Of a DNA stretch of 64,000 nt, positions 39,145 to 46,965 are shown one piece after another. This DNA comes from Symbiodinium natans. Lineage: Eukaryota > Sar > Dinophyceae > Suessiales > Symbiodiniaceae. A model generated the notes under the pieces. The model did not search any database, was not told the DNA's origin, and saw nothing but the letters and a program-made list of their open reading frames with translations. Made by a program: the position numbers and the translations under genes. Each line of letters opens with the position of its first letter. Within the stretch, counting starts at the first letter, position 1. The stretch spans positions 62,001 to 126,000 of the forward strand of contig CAJNDS010002853.1 of NCBI GenBank assembly GCA_905221605.1. The letters run 5' to 3'.

Positions 39145-41925
39145 TCAGATCACGCTCAGGAGCTCCGCGCCCGTGGCCCGCGACGCGCCGACATAGAGAT
39201 GCTTGACAGAAAAATGCGGGTTCTCGGCGTCGCAGAGCCACACCCTCCCCCGCAGCGTGAGGCCCTGGCAGGAGGCGTACGTGACCGCGTGGCAGAGCCG
39301 CGTGTGCCGCAGCAGCTCCGCGGGCGTGAAGCTCTGCCCGTCGTCCAGCGAGATCCGCTCCCCCACCTCCCGCACCGTCGCGAAGCAGCCCTTGGGCACC
39401 CTGCCGCCCGCGCCCACGAGCCTCAGTCCGGGCCACACGCGCATCGTCTGCGGCTGGTTCGTGCCCGCGGGCCCCTGCGCCCGGTGCTCCACCAGCAGCG
39501 CTCCCTCCGGCGCGAGCCGCCGGTTCTCTCGCTCGTTGATGGCCATCCTGTGGGCGTGGGAGATGACCAGGCAGGTGTCGGGGTGGCCCCGCCGCGGGAA
39601 CCGCTCCCGCGCCGCCTGCACGGCCTCCCGCAGCGGCGGCTGCTCCGGCTCGTCCACGCGCAGCCACCGCAGGAAGCGGAAGATCGTCTCGTCGCTGCGC
39701 TGGTTCTCCGTGAGCTCGTGCACGCAGCCGCCCGCCAGGTCGTGTAGCAGCTGCGAGTCCTTCAGCGAGCGCAGCACCGGCGCGCCCCCGAAGGCGTCCT
39801 GCACGGCGGGCAGCTGCCGGAAGTCGCCCAGCAACAGGAAGCGCACCCGGCGGTTCGTGGAGAGCTCAGCGATGTCGGCCCACAGCCCCACGTCGAGCTG
39901 CGTGACCTCCTCCACCACGAGCCAGTCCAGCTCGCAGCGGCCCGCGCGCACGGTGCGCCGCACCCAGTGGTCCGCCGTCTGCGCCCCCAGGCCCAGGTTC
40001 TGCACGCTGCAGCGCGTCTTCGAGATGAGCGTCACGTCCTCGCCCTGCGCCGAGAGCTGCGCCACGATCCGCCGCGCCAGGTGCGTCTTCCCCGTGCCCG
40101 GCATGCCGGAGAGCAGCAGGCTGCCCCCGTCGAGGCAGTGCGCCACGGGGTCCTCCACGTGCCTCCAGGGCTCCTGCGGCGGCGGCGGCTCCGTCTCCAG
40201 CCGCGGCTCTCGGTAGTCTCCCTCCAGTCGCTTCACCTCCTCGAAGCGGTACTTCGGCGTGCCGTCCCGGTGCCGGTGCCGCGTGAGCGCCTCCACGGCG
40301 GGCAGGAACTTTTTCGGCAGGCCCTGGCAGACGAGGCAGTCGGTCTTCAGCGCCACGAGGTAGCGGGGCGGCACCTCCCGCAGCGCGCGGTGGATCCTCG
40401 CCATCGCCACGTACTCGGAGGCCATCACGAAGTCGTGCGCCGGGCGCGTGGAGCGGTTCGTGAAGAGCTCCGTGGCGTAGACGTGGTCGTAGTGGCAGGC
40501 GCCCGCGGCGTCGAAGAAGACCTGCAGGAACTGGGAGCCCCAGGCGTCCGCCTCGTGGCTGCTCGTCCTCATGGAGTAGAAGACGTCCTTGGAGCGCGCC
40601 CACAGCCCGATGAGGGCGTTCACGCTGAGCTTCGCGAAGTGCTCCTCGCCCTCGGGCCAGCCCCCCTCCATGACCTCCAGCGCCCGCGCCAGGCAGTCGG
40701 GCGCCACGTGGGCCGTGGCCTGCAGGGACCACTCGCAGTCCGCCCATCTCGCCAGGCCCGCGTCGAGCATGTAGGCCACCGCCGGCTTCCCGTACCAGCC
40801 CGGGCCGACGTAGGGCAGCCGCGCCAGAAAGCCCTCGCGCTTGTCCTCCCGCTTCCGCACGAAGGTGAGGTCCGCCAGCTGCCCCTCCTCCGCCGGCCGG
40901 ATGCTGTCCAGGGGGCAGAAGACGGGCAGCGGGAAGGGGGCGTTGGCCAGGGCGTTCTTCCGGCACCGCACCACGTCCACGCCCTGGCACACCTTCTCGG
41001 GGTTGCATTTCGACAGGCCGCACACGAGGGGAGGCAGCCGCGGGGAGCAGGCGTAGCTCTCGTAGACGTGGCGGCAGAAGCGGCTCTCCAGGCTCGTGGC
41101 GTGGGAGCACTCCAGGAACGTCTTGGCGCGGTGGCACTCCAGGCACAGGGCCTGCAGTGGCTGCCGCTGCCCGAAGAAGGACTGGTGCACCGGCACCACG
41201 TGGTCCGCCTCGCAGCTGCCCGCGTCGATGGGCGCGGCGCAGAGCGCGCAGGCTCCCCGCTGCTCCCGCAGCAGCCGCTGCACATCGCCGCGGTCCCGGC
41301 GCGCCTTCAGGAGCGCTGCGAAGACCTCGCTGGCCGCGCCGGCGAGCCGCTGCCCGCGGTACACGAAGCCCAGCTTGCCCATCCACGCGTCCAGCACCTC
41401 CGCGTCCTCGGGGTACTCGTGAATGACACAGTCTCCCTGCTGCCCCCGCACGCGCAGCCGCAGGTAGCGCCACTCCACGAGCCCCCGCAGGACCACCTTG
41501 GGTTGGTGGCCCTCCGCGAGCAGGCGGGAGCGCGCGACGCGCAGGTCCTTGGCCCAGTAGTGCCCGGGCTCGAGGGCGCCCTGCCACTCCCGCCACTCGC
41601 CGAAGGGCGGCACGGTGGACTCCCGCCGCTCCCCGCGGTAGCTCGGAACGTCCCGCGGCTCGCCGTCGCACCAGGCCACGGCCCGCGCGCTCTTGTAGAA
41701 GTAGGCGTGGTCGCGATACACGCACAGCGCCAGGGCCCGCTCCTCCTTCACGGGCGGCTCGTAGCAGTCGATCATCTGCCCCCGACAGTTCACGATGAAG
41801 AGCGGCGCCTTGCGCCACTCGCAGAACTGCCGGATCTCCTTGCCGGTGACGCCCCTGCGCTCCCAGCCACGGGGGCAGATCGCGTCGAAGTCCGAGTAGA
41901 TCTCCTCGAAGGGGAGCTGCAGTCC
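39145..41925 (-). CDS. Replication protein, main part: family-B polymerase-like palm, HNH motif and SF1 helicase
   Basis: The frame (882 residues from 41,793, open upstream to about 41,925) has three parts. An HNH-type zinc endonuclease motif lies at residues 180-225 (ACALCAAP, EADHVVP, LCLECHRAK). A family-B-polymerase-like segment follows at 270-490: VVRCRKNALANAPFPLPVF, GPGWYGKP, motif B K-x3-N-x3-G in AKLSVNALIGLW, and motif C YLVALKTDCLVC, where KTDC replaces DTDS but keeps the second Asp. Residues 555-882 form an SF1 helicase: GMPGTGKT, VVEEVTQLD, LLLGDFRQLPAV, VTYASCQGLTL and YVGASRATG. It would replicate the element. The polymerase call rests on motif order only; the helicase is secure. 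Confidence 0.7.
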   Translation of the reverse strand, partial: GLQLPFEEIYSDFDAICPRGWERRGVTGKEIRQFCEWRKAPLFIVNCRGQMIDCYEPPVKEERALALCVYRDHAYFYKSARAVAWCDGEPRDVPSYRGERRESTVPPFGEWREWQGALEPGHYWAKDLRVARSRLLAEGHQPKVVLRGLVEWRYLRLRVRGQQGDCVIHEYPEDAEVLDAWMGKLGFVYRGQRLAGAASEVFAALLKARRDRGDVQRLLREQRGACALCAAPIDAGSCEADHVVPVHQSFFGQRQPLQALCLECHRAKTFLECSHATSLESRFCRHVYESYACSPRLPPLVCGLSKCNPEKVCQGVDVVRCRKNALANAPFPLPVFCPLDSIRPAEEGQLADLTFVRKREDKREGFLARLPYVGPGWYGKPAVAYMLDAGLARWADCEWSLQATAHVAPDCLARALEVMEGGWPEGEEHFAKLSVNALIGLWARSKDVFYSMRTSSHEADAWGSQFLQVFFDAAGACHYDHVYATELFTNRSTRPAHDFVMASEYVAMARIHRALREVPPRYLVALKTDCLVCQGLPKKFLPAVEALTRHRHRDGTPKYRFEEVKRLEGDYREPRLETEPPPPQEPWRHVEDPVAHCLDGGSLLLSGMPGTGKTHLARRIVAQLSAQGEDVTLISKTRCSVQNLGLGAQTADHWVRRTVRAGRCELDWLVVEEVTQLDVGLWADIAELSTNRRVRFLLLGDFRQLPAVQDAFGGAPVLRSLKDSQLLHDLAGGCVHELTENQRSDETIFRFLRWLRVDEPEQPPLREAVQAARERFPRRGHPDTCLVISHAHRMAINERENRRLAPEGALLVEHRAQGPAGTNQPQTMRVWPGLRLVGAGGRVPKGCFATVREVGERISLDDGQSFTPAELLRHTRLCHAVTYASCQGLTLRGRVWLCDAENPHFSVKHLYVGASRATGAELLSVI

Positions 41926-42698
41926 GCGATTTGGCGCACCACGCAGAGCCTGTCCGCGCGCTCCTCGAAGGCGCTCTCCAGGAGCTCCGAGCCCCTGTAG
42001 AGCTGGTAGGAGACGTCCCGCAGGGCCCCCAGCGGCTGGCGCAGCGTCACCTCCGTCTCCACCTGGTTGTTCTGCGCCACCTGCATCGTCTGCTTGGAGA
42101 CGCCCCAGTCCCGCGAGGCGTCGAATGTGTATTGCTCCTCAGAGAGCTCCATGACCACGTCGCCGTCCGCGGGGTTCCCCATTTTGCGCAGCGCGGCCGC
42201 GATCACGTTCCGGTGCTGCTGCACCTCGCTCAGCCCGGCGTTCTGGCGCCCGAGGCCGTCCAGAGTCACGGGCAGGAAGTCGTCCCTCTGGTATGGCTGC
42301 CCGCGTCGCCGCCTCCCGCGGATCCTCACGGGCATGTGGGCGATGTAATCTGTCCACTTGTCACGGAAGAAGGCCTTGCCCAGCTTGGTGACGCGGTAGC
42401 TGCCGTCGGGCTGCAGGCTCCGCACAAGTTTCTTGGCGCCTCCCCGTAGCAGAATGTAGTCATTCGGGCCGTCGCGCACGAGCGGCTGCGCCTCGTTGAA
42501 GCGCCGGGAGGGCGGGCGCCGCCCGACCAGCTGGTAATAGAACTGCCCGGCGCGGGTGGGCTGCCCGTCCGGCCGGGCGAGCAGCAGCTGCTGGGCGTTG
42601 GGGAGGCGCAGGAGCTCCGAGCCCTGCGGCGAGGTGCGCGCGGAGATGCCCGCCTCCACGGCCCGCCGGATTCTCTCGCGCTGCTGCGCCCAAGACAT
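41915..42698 (-). CDS. Replication protein, N-terminal part (separate frame)
   Basis: A frame starting MSWAQQRERIRRAVEAG at 42,698, preceded by agtaaatc just before the ATG. It runs through LCVVRQIAD and then should pass to LQLPFEEIYSDFDAI, which lies one frame over and leads into the polymerase-HNH-helicase ORF. The slip is at about 41,919. The reading after it (CSSPSRRSTRTSTRS) looks like out-of-frame GC-rich sequence, so the annotated C-terminus at 41,790 is false. The joined protein would be near 1,170 residues. The N-terminal 250 residues have no recognised motif; the junction block resembles the region before the catalytic part of viral family-B polymerases. Confidence 0.6.
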
Positions 42699-42706
42699 GA
42701 TTTACT
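42696..42706 (-). promoter_or_regulatory. TAAA-type start-proximal motif, replication protein
   Basis: agtaaatc directly precedes the ATG on the minus strand, in a GC-rich context. Confidence 0.5.
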
Positions 42707-42742
42707 ACCCGCCCCTCGGCGGCGGCGGTCGGGCGAACGCGT

Positions 42743-43207
42743 TTAGAAGGGGCACTGCGGTTTGGGGGAGGGCGTCCAGGGCAGGTTGCCCCAGATCCTC
42801 GTGGGTTTACGGTACAAATAGCCGAACTTGCAGTAGGTGACGTCGTGGAAGGGCAGCCCGGCCATGTACTCGCGCGTCTTCAGCAGCCCCGTGGCCGGGT
42901 TCTCGAGGGCCCACCACCTGGGCTTGAGGTAGTCGATGATCTCGAGGGCCTTGAGGACCAGCGCGTCGCCGGCCGGCAGGTCGCGGGGGCGGTTCCTGAG
43001 GGCCATGGAGAACTCGGTGCACACGGGGCTCGCCCAGACCATGTCGAAGTGGCCGGGAGCGTAGTCCCTGTACTGCCACTGGAGGATGTCGCAGCAGATG
43101 GTCGGGCGGGCCTTGGCGTTCAGGTCGAGGCTCGTGACCTCCCAGCCGCGGGCCTCGAAGGCGCGGCCCACGGACCCGGTGCCCGAGAAGAGCTCGAGCA
43201 GCCGCAT
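42743..43207 (-). CDS. Small cytosine-C5 DNA methyltransferase-like protein of the provirus
   Basis: A 154-residue protein beginning MRLLELFSGTGSVGRAFEAR (motif I), with SLDLN after the second strand, MVWASPVCTEFS in the position of the PPC loop (SPVC keeps the catalytic Cys), WWALENPATG (motif VI ENP) and CKFGYLYRKPTRIWGN (motif VIII/IX-like). The size fits the short C5-methyltransferase-fold proteins of algal viruses and phages; no target-recognition domain is present. It may modify element DNA or be a non-catalytic relative. It reads leftward, upstream of the replication protein, with an A7 run just before its ATG. It shares the KPTR block with the retroelement B methyltransferase-like domain. 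Confidence 0.75.
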   Translation of the reverse strand: MRLLELFSGTGSVGRAFEARGWEVTSLDLNAKARPTICCDILQWQYRDYAPGHFDMVWASPVCTEFSMALRNRPRDLPAGDALVLKALEIIDYLKPRWWALENPATGLLKTREYMAGLPFHDVTYCKFGYLYRKPTRIWGNLPWTPSPKPQCPF

Positions 43208-43211
43208 TTTT

Positions 43212-43341
43212 TTATGACCACGGTTCCTCCCACGGTCTCGCGAGGACCCACAGCACGGCGACGCCGCCGGCCAGCGTCAGCGCGACGCACAGAAACTCCC
43301 CGAAGCTCACGGGGCTCCCGGCGCGTTCACAGGGCGGCATT
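43212..43341 (-). CDS. Small single-pass membrane protein
   Basis: From the ATG at 43,341 (preceded by eight A) a 42-residue peptide MPPCERAGSP... contains one hydrophobic helix, FLCVALTLAGGVAVLWVLA, and ends RPWEEPWS. It sits between the methyltransferase and the divergent rightward genes. Short membrane proteins are common in such viruses; function unknown. Confidence 0.5.
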
Positions 43342-43472
43342 TTTTTTCTGCCGAGAATAAAAACCGGGAGCATGACGATTTTGCTGGGCAACATTCTGAC
43401 CAACAGCAAGGGAGGTCGCTAGATCCCGCTGCGTACGGAGGGCGGCAGCGATGGAAGAGCGACTGGCTCAAA

Positions 43473-44066
43473 GTGATTTGGAACCCATCCTGCTACGGCG
43501 ACCCCGAGGCGGTGCGCGTGTCCATGTGCCTGGAGCCCGACGAGGCCGCCCGGGCCTTCTTCCGCGAAACGGAGGAGCTGGTGACCAAGGCGCTGTCGGA
43601 GCACTCTCAGCGCGACTCCCGCATCTTCGGCAAGCCCCTGAAGCCCGAAGAGGTGAAGGAGCGGATGACCAGCGCGCTGAAGACCAGCACCCGCGGCACG
43701 GAGTTCCTCAAGTTGAAGCTCCACTACGACAAGATACGCCTGTGGGGACCAGACGGCGAGGAGCTCCCTGTGCAGAAGTGGGACCTGCAAGGTTGCTTGT
43801 GTAAAGTCCACGTGGAGCTGCGCCAGGTCTGGCTGATGAGCTCCCAGTGCGGCGTGCTGGCGGAGGTCACGGACGTGATGCTGCAGCAGGCCGAGCCCCG
43901 CGGCGTCTGCAGGAAGGGCGACCGCTGCGAGGCCTTCGACGGCCGAGGGCACCCTGCGAGCGCGCAGCGGGGCTCCCGCAAGGGCTACGAGGGCAGCTTC
44001 TTCAGGGACGATCTGTACTCCACTCCTCCCCCCCTCTGCGACGAGATTGCCGGGAGCGTCAGTTAA
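43473..44066 (+). CDS. Probable OB-fold/ssDNA-binding-like protein
   Basis: A 197-residue frame without a clear upstream ATG: it opens at a GTG (43,473), and the first in-frame ATG is 43,524 (MCLEPDEAARAFFRETEE). The core alternates strands and turns: EFLKLKLHYDKIRLW, GPDGEELP, LQGCLCKVHVELRQVWLM and GVLAEVTDVMLQQ. This resembles the OB-fold single-strand-binding proteins of large and Polinton-like viruses (lysine-rich strand, G-x-x-v strand, W at the strand end). The C-terminal 60 residues are polar and disordered. The assignment is by pattern only. It is the first rightward gene and precedes the ATPase by 48 bp. Confidence 0.4.
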   Translation: MIWNPSCYGDPEAVRVSMCLEPDEAARAFFRETEELVTKALSEHSQRDSRIFGKPLKPEEVKERMTSALKTSTRGTEFLKLKLHYDKIRLWGPDGEELPVQKWDLQGCLCKVHVELRQVWLMSSQCGVLAEVTDVMLQQAEPRGVCRKGDRCEAFDGRGHPASAQRGSRKGYEGSFFRDDLYSTPPPLCDEIAGSVS

Positions 44067-44106
44067 AAATGTGCTGCGGGCTCCACGAGTGCTACCGCGC
44101 GCTCTG

Positions 44107-44117
44107 GGTAAAGAATG
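44107..44117 (+). promoter_or_regulatory. TAAA-type start-proximal motif, packaging ATPase
   Basis: ggtaaagaATG, with the ATG at 44,115. Confidence 0.5.
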
Positions 44118-44942
44118 GGCAAGGTGCGTCTCTTCAAGACGCCCGACTACACCGTCAAGCAGCCGCCCGATCCGGTGGTCTGCAAACCTCCCGCCAACGG
44201 GATCCTCTGCGCGCCCTCGGCCAGCGGGAAGACCGTTCTCCTCGTGTCGATGATTTTGGAGCAGTACCGGGGCTGCTTTGAGCGCATCTACATCTTCTCG
44301 CCCTCGGTGGAGGTCGACTCCGCCTGGCAGCCCGTCAAGGACTACATCACAGACGAGCTGGGCGTGAACACGGACCGCGAGCAGTGCTGGTGGGAGGACT
44401 GGGACGAGGGGGCGCTCCGGAAGATCATCGCGGACCAGAAGCGCATCACGCAGAAGTCCAAGGAGCTGGGCCTCAAAAAACTATATCAGGTATTGATAGT
44501 TTTGGACGACCATGCCGATAACCCCGCGGTCCACCGCAAGACGGGAGACGGCGTGCTGGACACGCTCTTCATCCGCGGCCGGCACTTCTGCATCAACACC
44601 TGGGTGAGCACCCAGAAGCTGCGTCTCATGAGCTCCGCCGTGCGGGTCAACGTCATGTTCTACTGCGTGTTTCGCTTGCGGAACCAGCTGGAGCTGGACG
44701 CCCTGGTGGAGGAGCTGAGCGCCATGCTCCCCAAAGAGACCCTCTACGCCATGTACGAGGAGGCCACGCGGGAGCCCTATTCGTTTTGGATGGTGAACCT
44801 CCGCGCGCCCAAGGAAGACATGTTTTGGGTGCGCTTCGACCGGAAGTTCCTCGTAAACGGCGATGGGCAGCCTGCTGAGCCAGATGGCGGCCAAGCTGCT
44901 GGGCGGGGGTCCGATCTGCGAGAGCGAGTGCAACAACCTTAG
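44115..44942 (+). CDS. A32/FtsK-HerA-type genome-packaging ATPase
   Basis: 275 residues. Walker A ILCAPSASGKTVLLV (about residues 30-44) and Walker B YQVLIVLDDHAD (124-135) fit the FtsK/HerA superfamily packaging ATPases of Polinton-like viruses, virophages and nucleocytoplasmic large DNA viruses, which pump DNA into preformed capsids. A sensor-like region INTWVSTQKLRLMSS follows near residue 160, as in A32. The length is in the usual 220-300 range. The gene starts with ATG right after a taaa motif, is intact, and its last 80 bp overlap the start of the penton-like gene in another frame, typical of compact viral genomes. Confidence 0.85.
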   Translation: MGKVRLFKTPDYTVKQPPDPVVCKPPANGILCAPSASGKTVLLVSMILEQYRGCFERIYIFSPSVEVDSAWQPVKDYITDELGVNTDREQCWWEDWDEGALRKIIADQKRITQKSKELGLKKLYQVLIVLDDHADNPAVHRKTGDGVLDTLFIRGRHFCINTWVSTQKLRLMSSAVRVNVMFYCVFRLRNQLELDALVEELSAMLPKETLYAMYEEATREPYSFWMVNLRAPKEDMFWVRFDRKFLVNGDGQPAEPDGGQAAGRGSDLRERVQQP

Positions 44943-45699
44943 GTGCTGCACCGAGGAGTCGGCCGCCAGCGAGTTCCCGGCGCGGCGCACGGGGATTTTC
45001 CGCCGTAAGAGAAAGCTCATGACCTCCATCTACGTGGACTCGCGCAAGCTGGCCGTCTACAAGGTGCGCATCGCCGACGCCTTCCTGAGCACGGACCGCG
45101 GGACGTTTTTGTACTGGGAGGACGAGGTCGCCGGCACCCTGCACTACGCGGAGCTCCCCGTGGGCGCGCACACGGGCCCTCGGCTGGCCGCCTGGATCAG
45201 CAGCAACTTCGCCGCGGCCACGTACACCGCGGAGACCAACGAGCTGGACGTCACCTACGACGGCGTGCACCTGATCCTCAACGACGCCGAGCTCCGGCAG
45301 CGCTTCCCGGGCACGGGCTCCTACCCGCCGGGCGCCTCGCCCAGCAAGCCCCAGTCCATCAACCACCTCCTGGGCCCCAGCTACCTCACGGGCTCCGTGC
45401 AGCGCTTCATCTTCGTCCAGATGAACGTGTACTCAGAGCTGTACTTGCGCTGCCCCTCACTGGCCAACGGCGAGACCACGGTGGGCCCGCTGGGCCACGA
45501 CATCCTCTGCAAGATCATCGTCTCCAAGAGCGTGGGCCACATCATGGAGACCGAGACCTCGGAGGGCCACTGGGTTCAGCTCCACGGGCCCATCACGCTG
45601 CGCCACCTGCGCTTCAAGCTCACCGACTACCAAGGCAACGTGGTGAACACCAGGGGCACCAGCGTTTCCTTCGTGGTGTTCCTCGACACCGAGCGATAA
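44863..45699 (+). CDS. Penton-like minor capsid protein
   Basis: 278 residues in a single frame. After a Cys-rich N-terminal 50 residues comes YVDSRKLAVYKVRIADAF, characteristic of the (I/V)DSR opening of Polinton-like penton/minor capsid proteins, and a beta-rich body ending LGHDILCKIIVSKSVGH, PITLRHLRFKLTDYQGN and VSFVVFLDTER, strands expected of a single jelly roll. It would form the capsid vertices. The start is ambiguous: MGSLLSQMAAK at 44,863 overlaps the ATPase gene and carries an N-myristoylation-type MGxxxS, while Met at 45,019 directly precedes the conserved DSR. Its position after the ATPase supports the call. Confidence 0.65.
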   Translation: MGSLLSQMAAKLLGGGPICESECNNLRCCTEESAASEFPARRTGIFRRKRKLMTSIYVDSRKLAVYKVRIADAFLSTDRGTFLYWEDEVAGTLHYAELPVGAHTGPRLAAWISSNFAAATYTAETNELDVTYDGVHLILNDAELRQRFPGTGSYPPGASPSKPQSINHLLGPSYLTGSVQRFIFVQMNVYSELYLRCPSLANGETTVGPLGHDILCKIIVSKSVGHIMETETSEGHWVQLHGPITLRHLRFKLTDYQGNVVNTRGTSVSFVVFLDTER

Positions 45700-45710
45700 A
45701 AAAAAAAATC

Positions 45711-45722
45711 TTTTATTAAATG
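45711..45722 (+). promoter_or_regulatory. TAAATG motif in an AT-rich gap, AT-hook gene
   Basis: After a run of ten A, ttttattaaATG gives an exact TAAATG at the start codon (45,720). The 20-bp AT stretch also ends the penton gene and could serve as a 3'-end signal. Confidence 0.5.
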
Positions 45723-46133
45723 GCTGAGCAGGAAGATGCACCCGCTCCTGTGGCCGCCGAGCCACCCGTGGCCGAGCCTCCCGTGGCCGAGCCTGCCGCG
45801 CCCGAGCAACCCGAGCCAGCACAGCCCTCGGAGCCGTCGGTGGTTCCCGCTCCCGAGCCGCCGCAGCCGAAGCGAAGAGGCAGGCCGCCGGGCTCCAAGA
45901 ACAAGCCCAAGCCCGCCCCGCCCACCGTGGCGGTACAACCGGTGCTGGCCGAGCCTCCGAAGGCTCCTCCCACGACTGCACCCGCCCCCGAGACCCCCGC
46001 GCCCCCTGCCGCGCAGCCCCCGGAGCCTGAGCGGCCCGTCCGCATGACGCCCTCGGAGGCCCGCCACGCCCGGCACCTCTCCCGCGCAGACCGCTTCCAC
46101 GAGCTCCTTCTCCGCAACACCATGGATCTGTGA
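45720..46133 (+). CDS. AT-hook protein, Pro/Ala/Glu-rich
   Basis: 137 residues. Both flanks of a central DNA-binding AT-hook (KRRGRPPGSKNKPKP, about residues 50-65) are low-complexity Pro-Ala-Glu. The C-terminal 30 residues, SEARHARHLSRADRFHELLL, look folded or helical. AT-hooks bind the minor groove of AT-rich DNA, so it could condense or tether the viral genome, or bind the AT-rich start motifs. It is flanked by the penton gene and the 267-aa gene, all in the same direction with 10-20 bp gaps. Confidence 0.6.
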   Translation: MAEQEDAPAPVAAEPPVAEPPVAEPAAPEQPEPAQPSEPSVVPAPEPPQPKRRGRPPGSKNKPKPAPPTVAVQPVLAEPPKAPPTTAPAPETPAPPAAQPPEPERPVRMTPSEARHARHLSRADRFHELLLRNTMDL

Positions 46134-46137
46134 TCCT

Positions 46138-46144
46138 GTAAATG
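46138..46144 (+). promoter_or_regulatory. TAAATG motif, 267-aa gene
   Basis: gtaaATG, 4 bp after the AT-hook stop; an exact TAAATG at the start codon. Confidence 0.5.
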
Positions 46145-46945
46145 ATGCCCTTTCCGGAGCGGCGCAACGAGGCGGCCATGTTGAGGGCCTTCCACAAACA
46201 GTACCCAAGCTACAACCTGACGCCGCTGCTCTACAAGAGGCAGCAGCAGCTCATCGACGCGCGGGCCTTCAACGAGTGGCTGGCCAACCGGCGGCAGCGC
46301 CAGGAGGGCGAGAGCTACGCGGACGAGGTCGGGCGCATGACCGACGCCGTGAACCGCAGGATCCCCCAGCTGAGGTGGGCCCCCGCCGAGCGGGCGGGCG
46401 TGCGCCGCATGGCGCGGGACGTGGCCGCCGGCCGGAACACGGCGGACTCACAGGGGTCTGTAAAAATGTACGAGAGCTTGGTGGAGCAGGCGACGGAGAG
46501 CGACTGGACGGAGGAGGAGAAGCGCGACTGGTACAGGGAGCGCCCGGACGACGCAGAGTACTACCAAGTCCAGCGCGACCTCTTGCGGGACGGGCTGACC
46601 CGCAAGGCGCAGCTGACGCAGCTCGCGCCCCACCGGGAGGGCGGCCCGATGCTCTGGGCCATCGGCCTGGAGGGCCCGTCGCCCCTGAAGCGCCCCGAGG
46701 CGGAGCAGTACCACCCGCTGCACGTGAGCCTGGCCTTCGACGACGAGCTCTCGGAGGAGCAGAAGGAGGACCTCCTCTGCGAGTGGGGCGAGGAGCGCGA
46801 GGTCACGCTGCGGTTCCACCGCTTCACCTCCGGCGGCACGGGCGAGCTCTCCCTCAACTGGGATCCCATCGCCAACTCGGAGAGCGTGCAGAAGGCGCAC
46901 GAGCTGGGCTTCTTGCGGGACCGCGCGCTGCACGTCAGCTTCTAG
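46142..46945 (+). CDS. Unknown 267-aa protein with a possible 2H phosphoesterase C-terminal domain
   Basis: The N-terminal 160 residues are charged and helical (KRQQQLIDARAFNEWLANRR) and unrecognised. The last 75 residues contain two H-x-S boxes, YHPLHVSLAF (about 191-200) and RALHVSF at the very C-terminus, separated by strands VTLRFHRFTSGG and ELSLNWD. Paired H-x-(S/T) motifs after hydrophobic strands are the signature of 2H phosphoesterases (LigT/CPDase-like), which cleave cyclic or 2'-5' phosphodiesters. The motif spacing of about 70 residues is acceptable. In a virus such an enzyme could act on RNA ends or on nucleotide signals of host defence, but this is inference. The gene is intact. 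Confidence 0.45.
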   Translation: MMPFPERRNEAAMLRAFHKQYPSYNLTPLLYKRQQQLIDARAFNEWLANRRQRQEGESYADEVGRMTDAVNRRIPQLRWAPAERAGVRRMARDVAAGRNTADSQGSVKMYESLVEQATESDWTEEEKRDWYRERPDDAEYYQVQRDLLRDGLTRKAQLTQLAPHREGGPMLWAIGLEGPSPLKRPEAEQYHPLHVSLAFDDELSEEQKEDLLCEWGEEREVTLRFHRFTSGGTGELSLNWDPIANSESVQKAHELGFLRDRALHVSF

Positions 46946-46953
46946 GACAATCA

Positions 46954-46965
46954 AGTAAAGACATG
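46954..46965 (+). promoter_or_regulatory. TAAA-type start-proximal motif, hydrophobic protein
   Basis: agtaaagacATG, with the ATG at 46,963. Confidence 0.5.

Noticed and set aside
38553..39747. Frames across the left terminal repeat
   Set aside because: They translate tandem repeats (MHVAQRVHL type) or are antisense to the helicase; the mirror frames appear in the right terminal repeat.
39967..42000. Very long plus-strand frame antisense to the replication protein
   Set aside because: It is Arg/Ala/His-rich with no motif and arises because GC-rich coding DNA lacks stops on the opposite strand; the minus-strand frame carries clear helicase motifs.
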